This document shows, in pieces, positions 54,960 through 63,158 of a stretch of DNA of 64,000 nucleotides; position 1 is the first letter of the stretch, and each line of letters begins with the position of its first letter. The notes beneath the pieces were generated by a model. It did no database searches, was not told where the DNA came from, and worked only from the letters and a program-made list of their open reading frames with translations. A program made the position numbers and the translations under genes. This DNA is from Allorhizobium pseudoryzae. Its GTDB lineage: Bacteria > Pseudomonadota > Alphaproteobacteria > Rhizobiales > Rhizobiaceae. The stretch covers positions 1 to 64,000 of the forward strand of contig NZ_CP049245.1 in NCBI RefSeq assembly GCF_011046245.1. The letters are read 5' to 3'.

Positions 54960-55991
54960 CTATGCTGCCACGATCACTCCGGCGGTTGGATTGAAGAGCT
55001 CTCCGGTCTTGAGCATGGTGTGCATGATGACAGCAAGCTTTCGTGCAACAGCCACAGCCGCTCTTTTGAAGCCGATCCTCTCCCGGAGCTGAAGGCCCCA
55101 AGTTCGCAAGGAACTCTGTTTGGCACTGCGCGTGAGAATGACCGATGCTGCTTCGTATAAGAGCCCGCGCAAATGGCGGTCCCCGCGTCGGGATATATGT
55201 CCGTCATAGTCGACTTCACCGGATTGGTAGCGGCGCGTGGTGAGGCCGATCCACGCGCCCACGGACCGAGACTTCCTGAAGTTTCCCGGCTCTTCAATGG
55301 CGGTAGCGAACGACGTTGCAGTAATTGCTCCCACGCCCGGGATGGACATGAGGATGCGGCAGGCTTGGCTCTGTCGGGCATCCGCGACCAACTGGCGCCC
55401 GAGGTCCGCGGCGCGAGCGCGCAAACCTTTCCAAGCATCGAGAAGCGGTAGCACGATATGGGCGAGATCATGATAGCTGGAGACAAGATCTCGAACGTTC
55501 TTCTCGAACACGTTTCCTTTGCCGGCCGGAACGACTAAGCCGAACGTCTTCATTATGCCGCGGATCTGATTGGAAAGTTCGGTCGTCATATGGACCAACC
55601 GGGTGCGGGCCGCGATAAGCGTGCGTGCTAACATGCTGTCGAACCCCTTCACACGGACTTCGCGAAAGAAACCCACTTCCGCTAGATGAGCCAGCCAATC
55701 GGCGTCGTTCGCGTCCGTTTTGTTCGTCGCCATGTCGAGCGCCGCTTTAGCCTGCCGCGCATCAATGCAGATGACAGGAAGGCCCTCGGCTCGAAGCGCA
55801 TGATAGAACCACACCGAGAGCGGTCCCGTTTGAAACACCACGCGTTTCACCGTGGGTGCCCGTTTGCGGATCAACTCGGCAATGACGTGAGGATCTGATG
55901 CGCATTTCCCCCGCCAAACACGCACCCCGTCCCGGCGGATTGAGACCGCAGTCTCTTTCATTGACACGTCGAGGCCAATATATTCGTCCAT
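54960..55991 (-). CDS. IS110-family transposase, catalytic Glu replaced
   Basis: A 343-residue DEDD-type transposase. The RuvC-like N-terminal domain has YIGLDVSMKET (first Asp) and TDANDADWLAHL (last Asp pair); the C-terminal domain has SIPGVGAITATSFATAI and the conserved WIGLTTRRYQSG region. Where family members have ETGPLS the sequence reads QTGPLS, so the DEDD Glu is Gln and the enzyme may be inactive. GGAGAAC before ATG 55991. It is transcribed opposite to the neighbouring IS1111-type element. The element ends could not be fixed. Confidence 0.9.
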   Translation of the reverse strand: MDEYIGLDVSMKETAVSIRRDGVRVWRGKCASDPHVIAELIRKRAPTVKRVVFQTGPLSVWFYHALRAEGLPVICIDARQAKAALDMATNKTDANDADWLAHLAEVGFFREVRVKGFDSMLARTLIAARTRLVHMTTELSNQIRGIMKTFGLVVPAGKGNVFEKNVRDLVSSYHDLAHIVLPLLDAWKGLRARAADLGRQLVADARQSQACRILMSIPGVGAITATSFATAIEEPGNFRKSRSVGAWIGLTTRRYQSGEVDYDGHISRRGDRHLRGLLYEAASVILTRSAKQSSLRTWGLQLRERIGFKRAAVAVARKLAVIMHTMLKTGELFNPTAGVIVAA

Positions 55992-56115
55992 GGCTGTTCT
56001 CCATTGATGCTGGGCCCGGCGTCCAATCGAGAGCCCGTACTTCATCTTATCGGGGAACAGCCACCTTCCAAATCATGCCCGAATCCGAAGGGGTATGGCT
56101 CCCGCGATTACCCCA

Positions 56116-57500
56116 TGTGGATGCCCCCTCCGGCCGGCATCGGAGTATGATGCCTGCCCAGCGCCATGGTGGCGCTCATGGAGGAAAGGCAGATGACACA
56201 GGTGCATATCCTTGCGATCGACCTTGCAAAGCGGAGCTTCCAGGCCTGTGGGACGGATCGCGGCGGTGCGGTTCTATTCAACCGGGTCCTGTCGCGAGCT
56301 CGATTGCAGCAGTTTCTGGGTAAGCAGTCGCCGTGCATCGTGGCGATGGAAGCGTGTGCCACAAGTCATTTCTGGGGCCGGTTCGCGCGTAGTCACGGCC
56401 ACGAAGTACGGCTGATCCCGCCAATCTATGTGAAGCCGTTCGTCAAACGCCAGAAGAATGACGCGGCCGATGCAGCCGCGATTGCGGAGGCGGCGCTGCG
56501 TCCGAACATGCACTACGTCGCGGTCAAGAGCGCCGAGCATCAGGCACGCGCAGTAGCATTCCGCACCCACCAGTGCTTTGTGCGCCAGCGCACCCAGCTC
56601 ATCAATGCCTTGCGCGGCCATCTGGCGGAGTTCGGAATAGTCATTGCCCAAGGCCCTGCCAATCTCAATGCGGTTGCAGGCATACTGGCTGAGGAGTCCG
56701 TTGATCTGCCGGATGGTGTTCGAGTGATCGGCCAGCTCTACCTGGATCAGATCGGGATGCTCAGCGAAAAGATCGACGAGCTAAGCCTGAAGCTTCGCGA
56801 GGCCACGAAGTCGAATGAAGACATGCGACGTCTGTGCACTGTTCCTGGCGTGGGCCCCGTGACCGCCGGGGCGATCCTTGCCTTCGCACCCGATCTTCGT
56901 GCTTTCAAGAGCGGTCGAAACTTTGCCGTCTGGCTCGGCCTCGTGCCAAGACAGCACTCGACGGGTGGAAAGACCCGTCTGGGCGGTGTCAGCAAAATGG
57001 GACAAACCGATATTTGCAGATTACTGATCGTTGGGGCCATGAGTCTTATTCGATGGATCGTCCGCAAGGGTGTGCTTCCAGATGATTGGCTCGGCCACAT
57101 TCTCGGCCGGAAACCGAGAATGGTCGCCGCCGTCGCACTCGCCAACAAGATGGCGCGCATTATATGGGCGATGATGACAAGGGAGCAGAATTGCAGGATG
57201 GCGTGATCCGCTGCCTCCCTTGGGCGGCAATGCGGAAAGTGCCTGGGGTGATGAGCCCCGGTGAAAAGATCGACTGACGGAACGATGCGGAAAGGACTTC
57301 AATGCTCAGAATGGGGTAAGCCAGTCCCGGGGCTCGAGCCAACCAAGCTCTCTGAACCGATGTGGACCCTGTTCTTCGAACTGCATCCCGGCCCGTGGCT
57401 ACTTCAGGCCACATTATGAGGCCTGACACACGACCGATAGAATTCCTCATCCGCAGACAGTCGTCAGAAAATTCTTCTTGCCAAACCGGGGGCATCCACA
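56116..57500 (+). mobile_element. IS1111-type (IS110 family) element
   Basis: About 1.4 kb with one transposase gene. The limits are set by matching inverted ends: left TGTGGATGCCCCCTCCGGCC then GGCA (56116-56139), right in reverse complement TGTGGATGCCCCCGGTTTGG then CA (57500-57478). Its right end abuts the truncated ardC copy at 57501. Confidence 0.7.
56193..57206 (+). CDS. IS1111-type transposase
   Basis: A 337-residue DEDD transposase with all acidic residues in place (AIDLAKRSFQ, VAMEACATSHFW, KNDAADAAAIAEA) and the C-terminal CTVPGVGPVTAGAIL and GKTRLGGVSKMGQTDICRLL segments typical of the IS1111 subgroup. The frame is open from 56166; ATG 56193 with AAAGGCAG is preferred. It appears intact and may be active, unlike the neighbouring IS110-type transposase. 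Confidence 0.92.
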   Translation: MTQVHILAIDLAKRSFQACGTDRGGAVLFNRVLSRARLQQFLGKQSPCIVAMEACATSHFWGRFARSHGHEVRLIPPIYVKPFVKRQKNDAADAAAIAEAALRPNMHYVAVKSAEHQARAVAFRTHQCFVRQRTQLINALRGHLAEFGIVIAQGPANLNAVAGILAEESVDLPDGVRVIGQLYLDQIGMLSEKIDELSLKLREATKSNEDMRRLCTVPGVGPVTAGAILAFAPDLRAFKSGRNFAVWLGLVPRQHSTGGKTRLGGVSKMGQTDICRLLIVGAMSLIRWIVRKGVLPDDWLGHILGRKPRMVAAVALANKMARIIWAMMTREQNCRMA

Positions 57501-58145
57501 CACGGCTTTACTGTGGTGTTCGCAAGCCGCTTCACCAAGTCGGAAACCGACGGCAACGGTAATGAGGTCGACCGGGAAATCCCTTTCCTGAAGGCGTATT
57601 CTGTGTTCAATGTGGACCAGATCGACGGTCTGCCGGACCATCACTACCATCGTCCGGAACCGGCTCTCGATCCGGTTGAGCGGATTCAGAATGCCGATCG
57701 CTTCTTCCGCAATACCGGCGCCATTATTCGCCATGGCGGGTCGCAAGCCTACTATTCGCCGGTGACAGACCATATCCAGATACCGCCGTTCCAGACCTTC
57801 CGCGATGCGGCTTCCTACACGGCAACGCTGAGTCATGAGGCAACGCACTGGACCGCGAACCCGGGGCGATTGTGCCGCAATCTCAGCCTTTATGCCAAGG
57901 ACAAGAGCGAGCGCGCCCGCGAGGAACTCATTGCCGAGCTCAGCAGCTGCTTCCTATGCGCCGACCTTGGAATCGTACCGGAGCTCGAGCCACGGCCCTA
58001 TCACGCGTCGTACCTTGCCTCATGGCTCGCCGTGCTTTCCGAAGACAGGCGGGCGATTTTTCAGGCAGCGGCTCATGCGCAGAGGGCAGTCACCTTCCTG
58101 CACGATCTGCAGCCTGATGCAGCCGAGGAGAATGTCGCGGCCTAG
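57501..58145 (+). pseudogene. ardC second copy, 5'-truncated
   Basis: The frame matches ArdC (50848-51771) from about residue 93 onward (TVVFASRFTKSETDGNG), including LSHEATHWT with the HExxH site and the end of the protein, about 80% similar by eye. The N-terminal DNA-binding part is absent: the IS1111-type element ends at the junction. It could be translated from GTG 57513 as a 210-residue metallopeptidase-like domain, but no ribosome site is evident. The missing 5' part is not on the other side of the IS. Confidence 0.85.
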
Positions 58146-58196
58146 AAATCAGCGTCGGTCGTTGTCGCCGCCAACGGCCGACACCTCTCTCGGCTC

Positions 58197-58325
58197 TCAC
58201 TGCTTGAGCGCGCCCTGATCTGGTGTAAGGTCCAGCTTGCCCCAGATCCAGGTTTTGCGGTCGGTCGGTTTGAGCTTTCGGGATTGCTTGATTTCGACGG
58301 TAAACGGCTTTGTCTGCTGACGCAT
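58197..58325 (-). CDS. Small conserved plasmid protein (copy 2)
   Basis: A 42-residue homologue of the gene at 51775-51948: same MRQQTKPF start, basic stretch, then WIWGK. It is shorter and diverges after IWG, so it may be a shortened copy. GGAGGATAC before ATG 58325. It lies opposite the end of the second ardC copy, the same arrangement as in block 1. Confidence 0.5.
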   Translation of the reverse strand: MRQQTKPFTVEIKQSRKLKPTDRKTWIWGKLDLTPDQGALKQ

Positions 58326-58779
58326 GTATCCTCCAGGCGACGAATCGCGAGCACACGATACCGGGTTGATTACTGGAGGCAACTCCCACTCTGGCCGCTC
58401 CGTCACCACCGAATTGCTGCTCTGGCATTGCGACAGAGAAACGGTTCGGCCACAGCAATGTTCCGCTGGGTGAGGCGGTGGCAGGTTGCCAACAGCGTGT
58501 TCTTCTTGACCCGTCGGCATAGGCCACGTCCTTTGCGGGCTCGATGAGGCATGTCCGATCGGGGAGCGGCTTCGCCTCGATCGTCTTCCCGCAACGGCCA
58601 TGCAAAACTTTCTTCCCCTGGCGGCTACGCCGCCATTCCTCGCGAGGCAACAAAGTTTCTCCCGGCCGCCCTCCATTCCATTCCGGCCTTATCAGGTGCG
58701 GTCCGATCGTCCCCGATCCTTGCGACAGCCATCGAGGCCGCGAAGGGCGCGGCACGAAACCAACGAAAGGAACACCACA
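58326..58779 (+). promoter_or_regulatory. DUF736 leader, copy 2
   Basis: Contains the shared leader blocks from about 58540 on. AAACTTT (58605-58611) is complementary to AAAGTTT (58652-58658), with a GGCGGC/GCCGCC hairpin between. The first 200 bases are less conserved and hold no gene on the plus strand. Confidence 0.55.
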
Positions 58780-59088
58780 ATGGCAACGATCGGCACCTTC
58801 ACCTCCACCGAAACCGGCTTCAACGGCTCGATCCGCACGCTTGCCCTCAACGTCAAGGCCCGCATCGCCCGCATCGAAAACCCCTTCGACAAGGGCCCGC
58901 ACTACCGCATCTACGCCGGCAACGTCGAGCTCGGTGCGGCCTGGCAGAAGCGCTCCGAGCAGGACCGCGACTACCTCTCGGTCAAGCTGGACGACCCGAG
59001 CTTCCCCGCTCCGATCTACGCAACCCTCACCGAAGTCGAAGGCGAGGACGGCTACCAGCTGATCTGGTCCCGCCCCAACCGGGACTGA
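58780..59088 (+). CDS. DUF736 protein (copy 2, intact)
   Basis: A 102-residue DUF736 protein, very close to the copies at 52447 and 60734 (start [20 protein letters not shown], end [11 protein letters not shown]). GAAAGGAAC precedes the ATG in the same leader. It is followed by a 10-bp hairpin GAGGCCCCGC/GCGGGGCCTC (59098-59125), but the T-tailed terminator of the other copies is not clear here, and the Fic gene follows. Confidence 0.88.
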   Translation: MATIGTFTSTETGFNGSIRTLALNVKARIARIENPFDKGPHYRIYAGNVELGAAWQKRSEQDRDYLSVKLDDPSFPAPIYATLTEVEGEDGYQLIWSRPNRD

Positions 59089-59180
59089 TATCCGGACGAG
59101 GCCCCGCTCGCCAAGGCGGGGCCTCCTCCCGACAACAGAACGGCCTCCTTCGTACCGCGGCTTTTTCCCGTTCGTTCTAC

Positions 59181-59260
59181 CATATTGGATGAAAATGGAT
59201 GGCAAAATGGATCTCGCTATGTCATACCCCATTTGGATGGAAACGGATGGGATAATGGAT
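59181..59260 (+). promoter_or_regulatory. Phased GGAT repeats over the Fic start
   Basis: Two 32-base direct repeats (59181-59212 and 59229-59260), 25 of 32 bases identical, each with GGAT at positions 7, 17 and 29. The second overlaps the Fic start codon at 59259, leaving no normal ribosome site. Probably the binding site of the Fic protein's own C-terminal helix-turn-helix or of a separate repressor. Confidence 0.6.
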
Positions 59261-60314
59261 GACGGCGCTCGATCTCTCCAAATTGCGTATCACGCCTGAG
59301 ATCCTGTCGTTGATCGCCGAGATTGACGAATTCAAAGGCGCTTGGCGAGCGCTTGGTCGCATCGCACCCGATCGGCTGTCCAGCTTGCGGCGGGTTGCGA
59401 CGATCGAAAGCATTGGATCGTCGACACGTATCGAGGGCGCGAAATTAAGCGACCGCGAAGTCGAAAGGCTGCTCTCGAACCTCCGTATCGGCACGTTCTC
59501 CAGCCGAGACGAACAGGAGGTTGCCGGCTATGCCGAGGTGATGGAGACGATCTTCTCCGCCTTCGACGCAATCCCGCTTAAAGAAAACCACATCCGCCAA
59601 CTGCATCGGGATCTGCTCGCGCACTCGGTCAAAGATGAACGACATAGGGGAAACTGGAAAACCCTTGCCAACAACGTCGAAGCCTTCGACGAGGACGGAC
59701 GAAGTCTGGGCGTCGTCTTCGCGACAGCCTCCCCTTTCGATACGCCGGGCCGAATGTCGGAACTGGTGGCCTGGCAACAAGCTCAGGAGAAGGATGGCAC
59801 GTTTCACCCTCTACTCGTCGTCGCTGTCTTCGTCGTCGTCTTTCTGGAAATCCATCCTTTCCAGGATGGCAATGGCCGACTGTCGCGCGCTCTGACCACT
59901 TTGCTGCTTCTTCGGGCGGGTTATTCCTATGTGCCGTACAGCTCACTGGAAAGTGTTATCGAGCAGAACAAGGAAGCCTATTATCTCGCGCTTCGCCGAA
60001 CGCAGGGCACGATACGAACGGACCAACAGGATTGGAATCCGTGGGTCGAGTTTTTCCTGCGGAGCCTGCAACGCCAGAAGCAGCGTCTCGAGCGCAAGAT
60101 CGAGCGTGAGCGCATTCTCCTCGGCGACCTGCCGGAGTTGTCCGTCGCGATCCTCGAACTGGCGCGTGAACGCGGGCGCGTCACGGTGATGGATGTGGCC
60201 AAAGCGACAGGCGCGAGCCGCAACACCGTCAAGGATCATCTTCGGGCGCTGACCGAGCAGGGACATCTGACCCTCCACGGAGCCGGTCGTGGGACCTGGT
60301 ACGGCTTAAGCTGA
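59259..60314 (+). CDS. Fic-domain AMP-transferase-like protein with winged helix
   Basis: A 351-residue Fic protein. The catalytic motif HPFQDGNGR is intact near residue 198; the N-terminal inhibitory motif is visible as SSTRIEG (S-x-x-x-E-G) near residue 54, so activity is self-restrained (class II). The C-terminal part (about 290-350) is a winged helix (VTVMDVAKATGASRNTVKDHLRAL). Such proteins transfer AMP to target proteins; the target is unknown. It sits between two DUF736 units, each with its own leader, and looks inserted. No antitoxin gene is needed with an internal inhibitory helix. Confidence 0.9.
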   Translation: MTALDLSKLRITPEILSLIAEIDEFKGAWRALGRIAPDRLSSLRRVATIESIGSSTRIEGAKLSDREVERLLSNLRIGTFSSRDEQEVAGYAEVMETIFSAFDAIPLKENHIRQLHRDLLAHSVKDERHRGNWKTLANNVEAFDEDGRSLGVVFATASPFDTPGRMSELVAWQQAQEKDGTFHPLLVVAVFVVVFLEIHPFQDGNGRLSRALTTLLLLRAGYSYVPYSSLESVIEQNKEAYYLALRRTQGTIRTDQQDWNPWVEFFLRSLQRQKQRLERKIERERILLGDLPELSVAILELARERGRVTVMDVAKATGASRNTVKDHLRALTEQGHLTLHGAGRGTWYGLS

Positions 60315-60733
60315 CGCCGGAGCGAAGCGTCCGCCGATCAGCCGAAATCGGAGCTATGGTCCAATTGCGCAGCCGCCATTGCCACGTGCCTTTGCCTGAT
60401 ATAGCGGGGCTCCATTCGCGGGCTCGATGAGGCATGTCTGACCGGAGACCGGCGTCGCCTCGATCGTCCTCCCGCAACGGCCATCCGAAACTTTCTTCCC
60501 CTGCGGACGCAACCCCACTCGACAGGCCGAGCGGGGACCCCGGCGTGCCGCATTCCTCGCGCAGCAACAAAGTTCCTCCCGGCCGCCCTTCATTTCATTG
60601 CGGTCCGGCAAGCCACCCCATGGCGCGATGCGCAATGAGGACCCCGGGGGTGCGGTCCGATCGTCCCCGGTCCTTTCGACAGCCATCGAGGCCGCGAAGG
60701 GCGCGGCACGACACCAACGAAAGGAACACCACA
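60315..60733 (+). promoter_or_regulatory. DUF736 leader, copy 3
   Basis: Shares the blocks of copies 1 and 2 from about 60418. AAACTTT (60488-60494) is complementary to AAAGTT (60569-60574). GGACCCCG-type GC blocks in between are longer than in copy 2. Ends GAAAGGAAC before the start codon. Confidence 0.6.
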
Positions 60734-61042
60734 ATGGCAACGATCGGCACCTTCACCTCCACCGAAACCGGCTTCAACGGCTAGATCCGCACGCTTGCCC
60801 TCAACGTCAAGGCCCGCATCGCCCGCATCGAAAACCCCTCCGACAAGGGACCGCACTACCGCATCTACGCCGGCAACGTCCAGCTCGGTGCGGCCTGGCA
60901 GAAGCGCTCCGAGCAGGACCGCGACTACGTCTCGGTCAAGCTGGACGACCCGAGCTTCCCCGCTCCGATCTACGCAACCCTCACCGAAGTCGAAGGCGAG
61001 GACGGCCTCCAACTCATCTGGTCCCGCCCCAACCGCGACTGA
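60734..61042 (+). pseudogene. DUF736 copy 3 with amber codon
   Basis: Same 103-codon frame as copies 1 and 2, but the Ser codon TCG at position 17 is TAG (60782-60784). The rest is intact and about as conserved as copy 2 ([18 protein letters not shown]). Translation would stop after 16 residues, although re-initiation or suppression cannot be ruled out. Followed by two hairpins, the second a perfect terminator. Confidence 0.9.
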
Positions 61043-61092
61043 GGTCCTCGAGGCTCCGCCCACCGGGCGGGGCCTCCTCCCGACAACAGGAG

Positions 61093-61130
61093 AAGCCGGA
61101 ACCAGGCGTCGAGCCTGGTTCCGGCTTTAT
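61093..61130 (+). terminator. Terminator of DUF736 copy 3
   Basis: Perfect 15-bp stem AAGCCGGAACCAGGC / GCCTGGTTCCGGCTT with a 5-base loop, ending in TTTAT. A 12-bp GC hairpin precedes it at 61050-61076. Confidence 0.85.
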
Positions 61131-61196
61131 CGGTGCCATACGGAAACCGATGATGGCCGCTCAGATCGACCGAGGGTGCCGGGCCGGCCTGACGGC

Positions 61197-61306
61197 GTCA
61201 AGGACGAGCGGTCAACCCCCAATTTTGCCTCCGCTCCGGTTCCCGCCGCACCAACAAAATCGGCTCCCCCACTCGCCGCCGCTGGCGGTCGCGTCGCGAT
61301 CCCTGA
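61197..61306 (+). promoter_or_regulatory. TCAAGG-type leader, copy 2
   Basis: Outer arms TCAAGGAC / ATCCCTGA (two mismatches) around inner ATTTTG / CAAAAT in CCCCC contexts. It precedes the coiled-coil gene at 61366. Confidence 0.5.
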
Positions 61307-61365
61307 CCCCGCCATCCCGTCCTGCCCCGCGTCGTCGTCTTTCACGAACTCAAGGAGATGAGGCG

Positions 61366-61530
61366 ATGACGATCGAACAGCACATCGAGGAACTGCGGAC
61401 CGAACTGAGGAACGCATGGGACGCGGCCGAGCGGCGTCAAATCGAGGCGGAGCTCCAGCTCGCCGAGGCCGATCTGGCCGTCATGCTTGCCGAACAGGAG
61501 GGCGCCGTCGAGGCCGAGCCGCCATTCTGA
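61366..61530 (+). CDS. Small coiled-coil protein (copy 2)
   Basis: A 54-residue homologue of the gene at 53077-53247, MTIEQHIEELRTELRNAWDA at the start and EAEPPF at the end, strongly helical with heptad-like Leu spacing. AAGGAG precedes the ATG. The conservation of both ends between the two copies supports a real protein. Function unknown. Confidence 0.75.
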   Translation: MTIEQHIEELRTELRNAWDAAERRQIEAELQLAEADLAVMLAEQEGAVEAEPPF

Positions 61531-61851
61531 GGCGGCTCGTTCCTCCTGTTATTTGAGCCGGTCCGCCGGCTCGACCGGCCTCCCGGCGGTCAGCGATTTT
61601 ACCCCTCAACGCTCCCCCCGGCTCCCGCCGGAGACGGTCGCGTCCCTACGGGTCCGCGGGTCTCTTCTCTCTATGACCTTCCATTCTCCTCCAGCAAATC
61701 CGGCGTCAAGGACGGCGCGGTCTCCCCCAAATTTTCCGCCGCAAGGCTCTGGAAAAATCGGTTCCCCCGCTTGCGAGCCGCGTCCCGCGGTCCTTGACCC
61801 CTCTTTGCAACAGAGTGGCCGATCTCCATCATCAACGAAGGAGATCACATT
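61531..61851 (+). promoter_or_regulatory. TCAAGG-type leader, copy 3
   Basis: GTCAAGGAC (61705-61713) / GTCCTTGAC (61790-61798) perfect outer stem around inner ATTTTCC / GGAAAAT. It leads to the gene at 61852 through AAGGAG. The first 150 bases hold nothing recognised. Confidence 0.55.
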
Positions 61852-62331
61852 ATGACAACCAATCAAAGCCTCACGCTTTACACCAAGCTCGCCGGCTTCC
61901 GGCTCGTCGTCCTCCCAAACCGCTTCGGCTGCGACAGCGAATTCTCGCGAGCTCTCCACGATCGCCTGCTCGAAGGACTGGAGGCAGCAATTGGGCGCGT
62001 GCGGACCATCATGGCGCTGGAGCGGAGCGTTCTCACCGGCGACGACGAGTTCGCCGACCATCAGTTGGAGGGGGAGGCCGAGATATTCGGGCGCTTTACT
62101 ATCAACTTGCTGTACGATCTCGAATTCGATTTCGACACGCACGAATATCGCATCAACGGCGGCGATTGGGCCATCGCTTTGACGGCGGACTATACCGGCA
62201 TTGATATCGGCTATCCGGAGCTGATCGCGCTCACTGACGACGAACTCGGCTCACTTGCGCCGATCACGCGGGAAACCGGCATCCCGGTAAATGCGTCCCG
62301 TATCAGCTACGACGCTCGCGCAGGATCATAA
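61852..62331 (+). CDS. Hypothetical plasmid protein
   Basis: A 159-residue soluble protein with MTTNQSLTLYTKLAGFRLVV at the start and acidic regions around residue 60-110 (TGDDEFADHQLEGEAEIFG). No family recognised. GAAGGAG before ATG 61852 is a strong ribosome site, and it shares the TCAAGG-type leader with the small coiled-coil genes. Confidence 0.7.
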   Translation: MTTNQSLTLYTKLAGFRLVVLPNRFGCDSEFSRALHDRLLEGLEAAIGRVRTIMALERSVLTGDDEFADHQLEGEAEIFGRFTINLLYDLEFDFDTHEYRINGGDWAIALTADYTGIDIGYPELIALTDDELGSLAPITRETGIPVNASRISYDARAGS

Positions 62332-62511
62332 TCAATCTTGCGGTGCAGTTTCATCCGAGGGGCGGCGAGAGCCGTCTCTCAATAGGGATGTCGAGGAGGC
62401 ATCGCGATCTTCCTTTCGATCCAGCTGTCATCTCTCATCGGGGGTGTTGCAGCCCGTTCGTCACGACGCCGCCGGCAGAACTTTCTCCACAGCACTGCTG
62501 CTCCTCGCGGA

Positions 62512-63087
62512 TCAAAATTCAGTCGCCGGCAAGTCCTCCACATTCGTTTCGGCCCGGGGTGTCCCTCCTTTCTGGTCTGCCGACGATCCCCGCGATGACC
62601 GCAATTCAAAAGGAGTAACAACATGCAACAGCTCGCTCAATTCCTCGCCGCCACCGGCCGTCGGTTCCGTACTCTCTGCAAGGTAATCAGCCACTTCTTC
62701 CGCAAGGGTAAGCTCGCCTCGAAGCTCGTGATCAAGATCCCCTTCTTCGTCGAGATCGAAGTGTCCATCGAGACCGACTGGGACCGGCGTCGATGAAGCG
62801 CCCTCTTGGCCCGCTTCGACGGGCCTTTCCCAACTTGCCACAGAGGCGCGCGGCCGGTAACCGCGTTTGCGCTTCTGACGCAGCAGATCGAGAAACAGTT
62901 CGACAGCTTCCTCCTCCCGCCCAAAATGGTGGGCTACCATTCGACCATTCGCTCCGATGCGCCCCCACCTCCTGACCAGGCAAACATCGCCAAAGAGACT
63001 CGGTTCGATCGACATGGCGTAATAGCGTGCCATGTTCTTCGCCACGTCCGTGCGTTCGACATAAAGATGGTAGGGTTGCGCGATCAT
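62512..63087 (-). CDS. WGR-domain protein with readthrough tail (copy 2)
   Basis: A 191-residue frame whose first 85 residues are the WGR domain of copy 1 (VRRWGRIGANGR, VELFLDLLRQKRKRGY). Copy 1 stops at VASQ; here the frame continues VASWERP for about 105 more residues that are antisense to the small gene at 62623-62796 and have no recognised domain. The likely story is loss of the original stop codon. ATG 63087 fits copy 1; GTG 63129 is also open. Confidence 0.72.
   Translation of the reverse strand: MIAQPYHLYVERTDVAKNMARYYAMSIEPSLFGDVCLVRRWGRIGANGRMVAHHFGREEEAVELFLDLLRQKRKRGYRPRASVASWERPVEAGQEGASSTPVPVGLDGHFDLDEEGDLDHELRGELTLAEEVADYLAESTEPTAGGGEELSELLHVVTPFELRSSRGSSADQKGGTPRAETNVEDLPATEF
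62623..62796 (+). CDS. Small basic conserved-looking protein, antisense to WGR tail
   Basis: A 57-residue protein: MQQLAQFLAATGRRFRTLCK, then SHFFRKGKLASKLVIKIPFF and EIEVSIETDWDRRR. AAAAGGAG with ideal spacing precedes ATG 62623, much stronger than any signal for the overlapping minus-strand frame. Basic and partly hydrophobic, possibly membrane-associated. Family not recognised. It is wholly covered by the 3' extension of the WGR gene. Confidence 0.7.
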   Translation: MQQLAQFLAATGRRFRTLCKVISHFFRKGKLASKLVIKIPFFVEIEVSIETDWDRRR

Positions 63088-63132
63088 GAGATCAGAATCG
63101 CCGATCGCGGGAATTGCGTCCAACGACACTTA

Positions 63133-63158
63133 TGAATCGGTCGGGGTGGATCGATTCA
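63133..63158 (-). promoter_or_regulatory. WGR operator with GANTC sites (copy 2)
   Basis: TGAATCG-N12-CGATTCA, matching the site before WGR copy 1, plus a third GANTC at the same distance toward the gene. Confidence 0.6.

Noticed and set aside
52135..60740. Similar minus-strand peptides (TIEA...TC.IEPA) in the three DUF736 leaders, possibly a hidden small gene
   Set aside because: The DNA itself is nearly identical there, base changes alter residues freely, and no common start codon or ribosome site is found; kept as leader conservation only.
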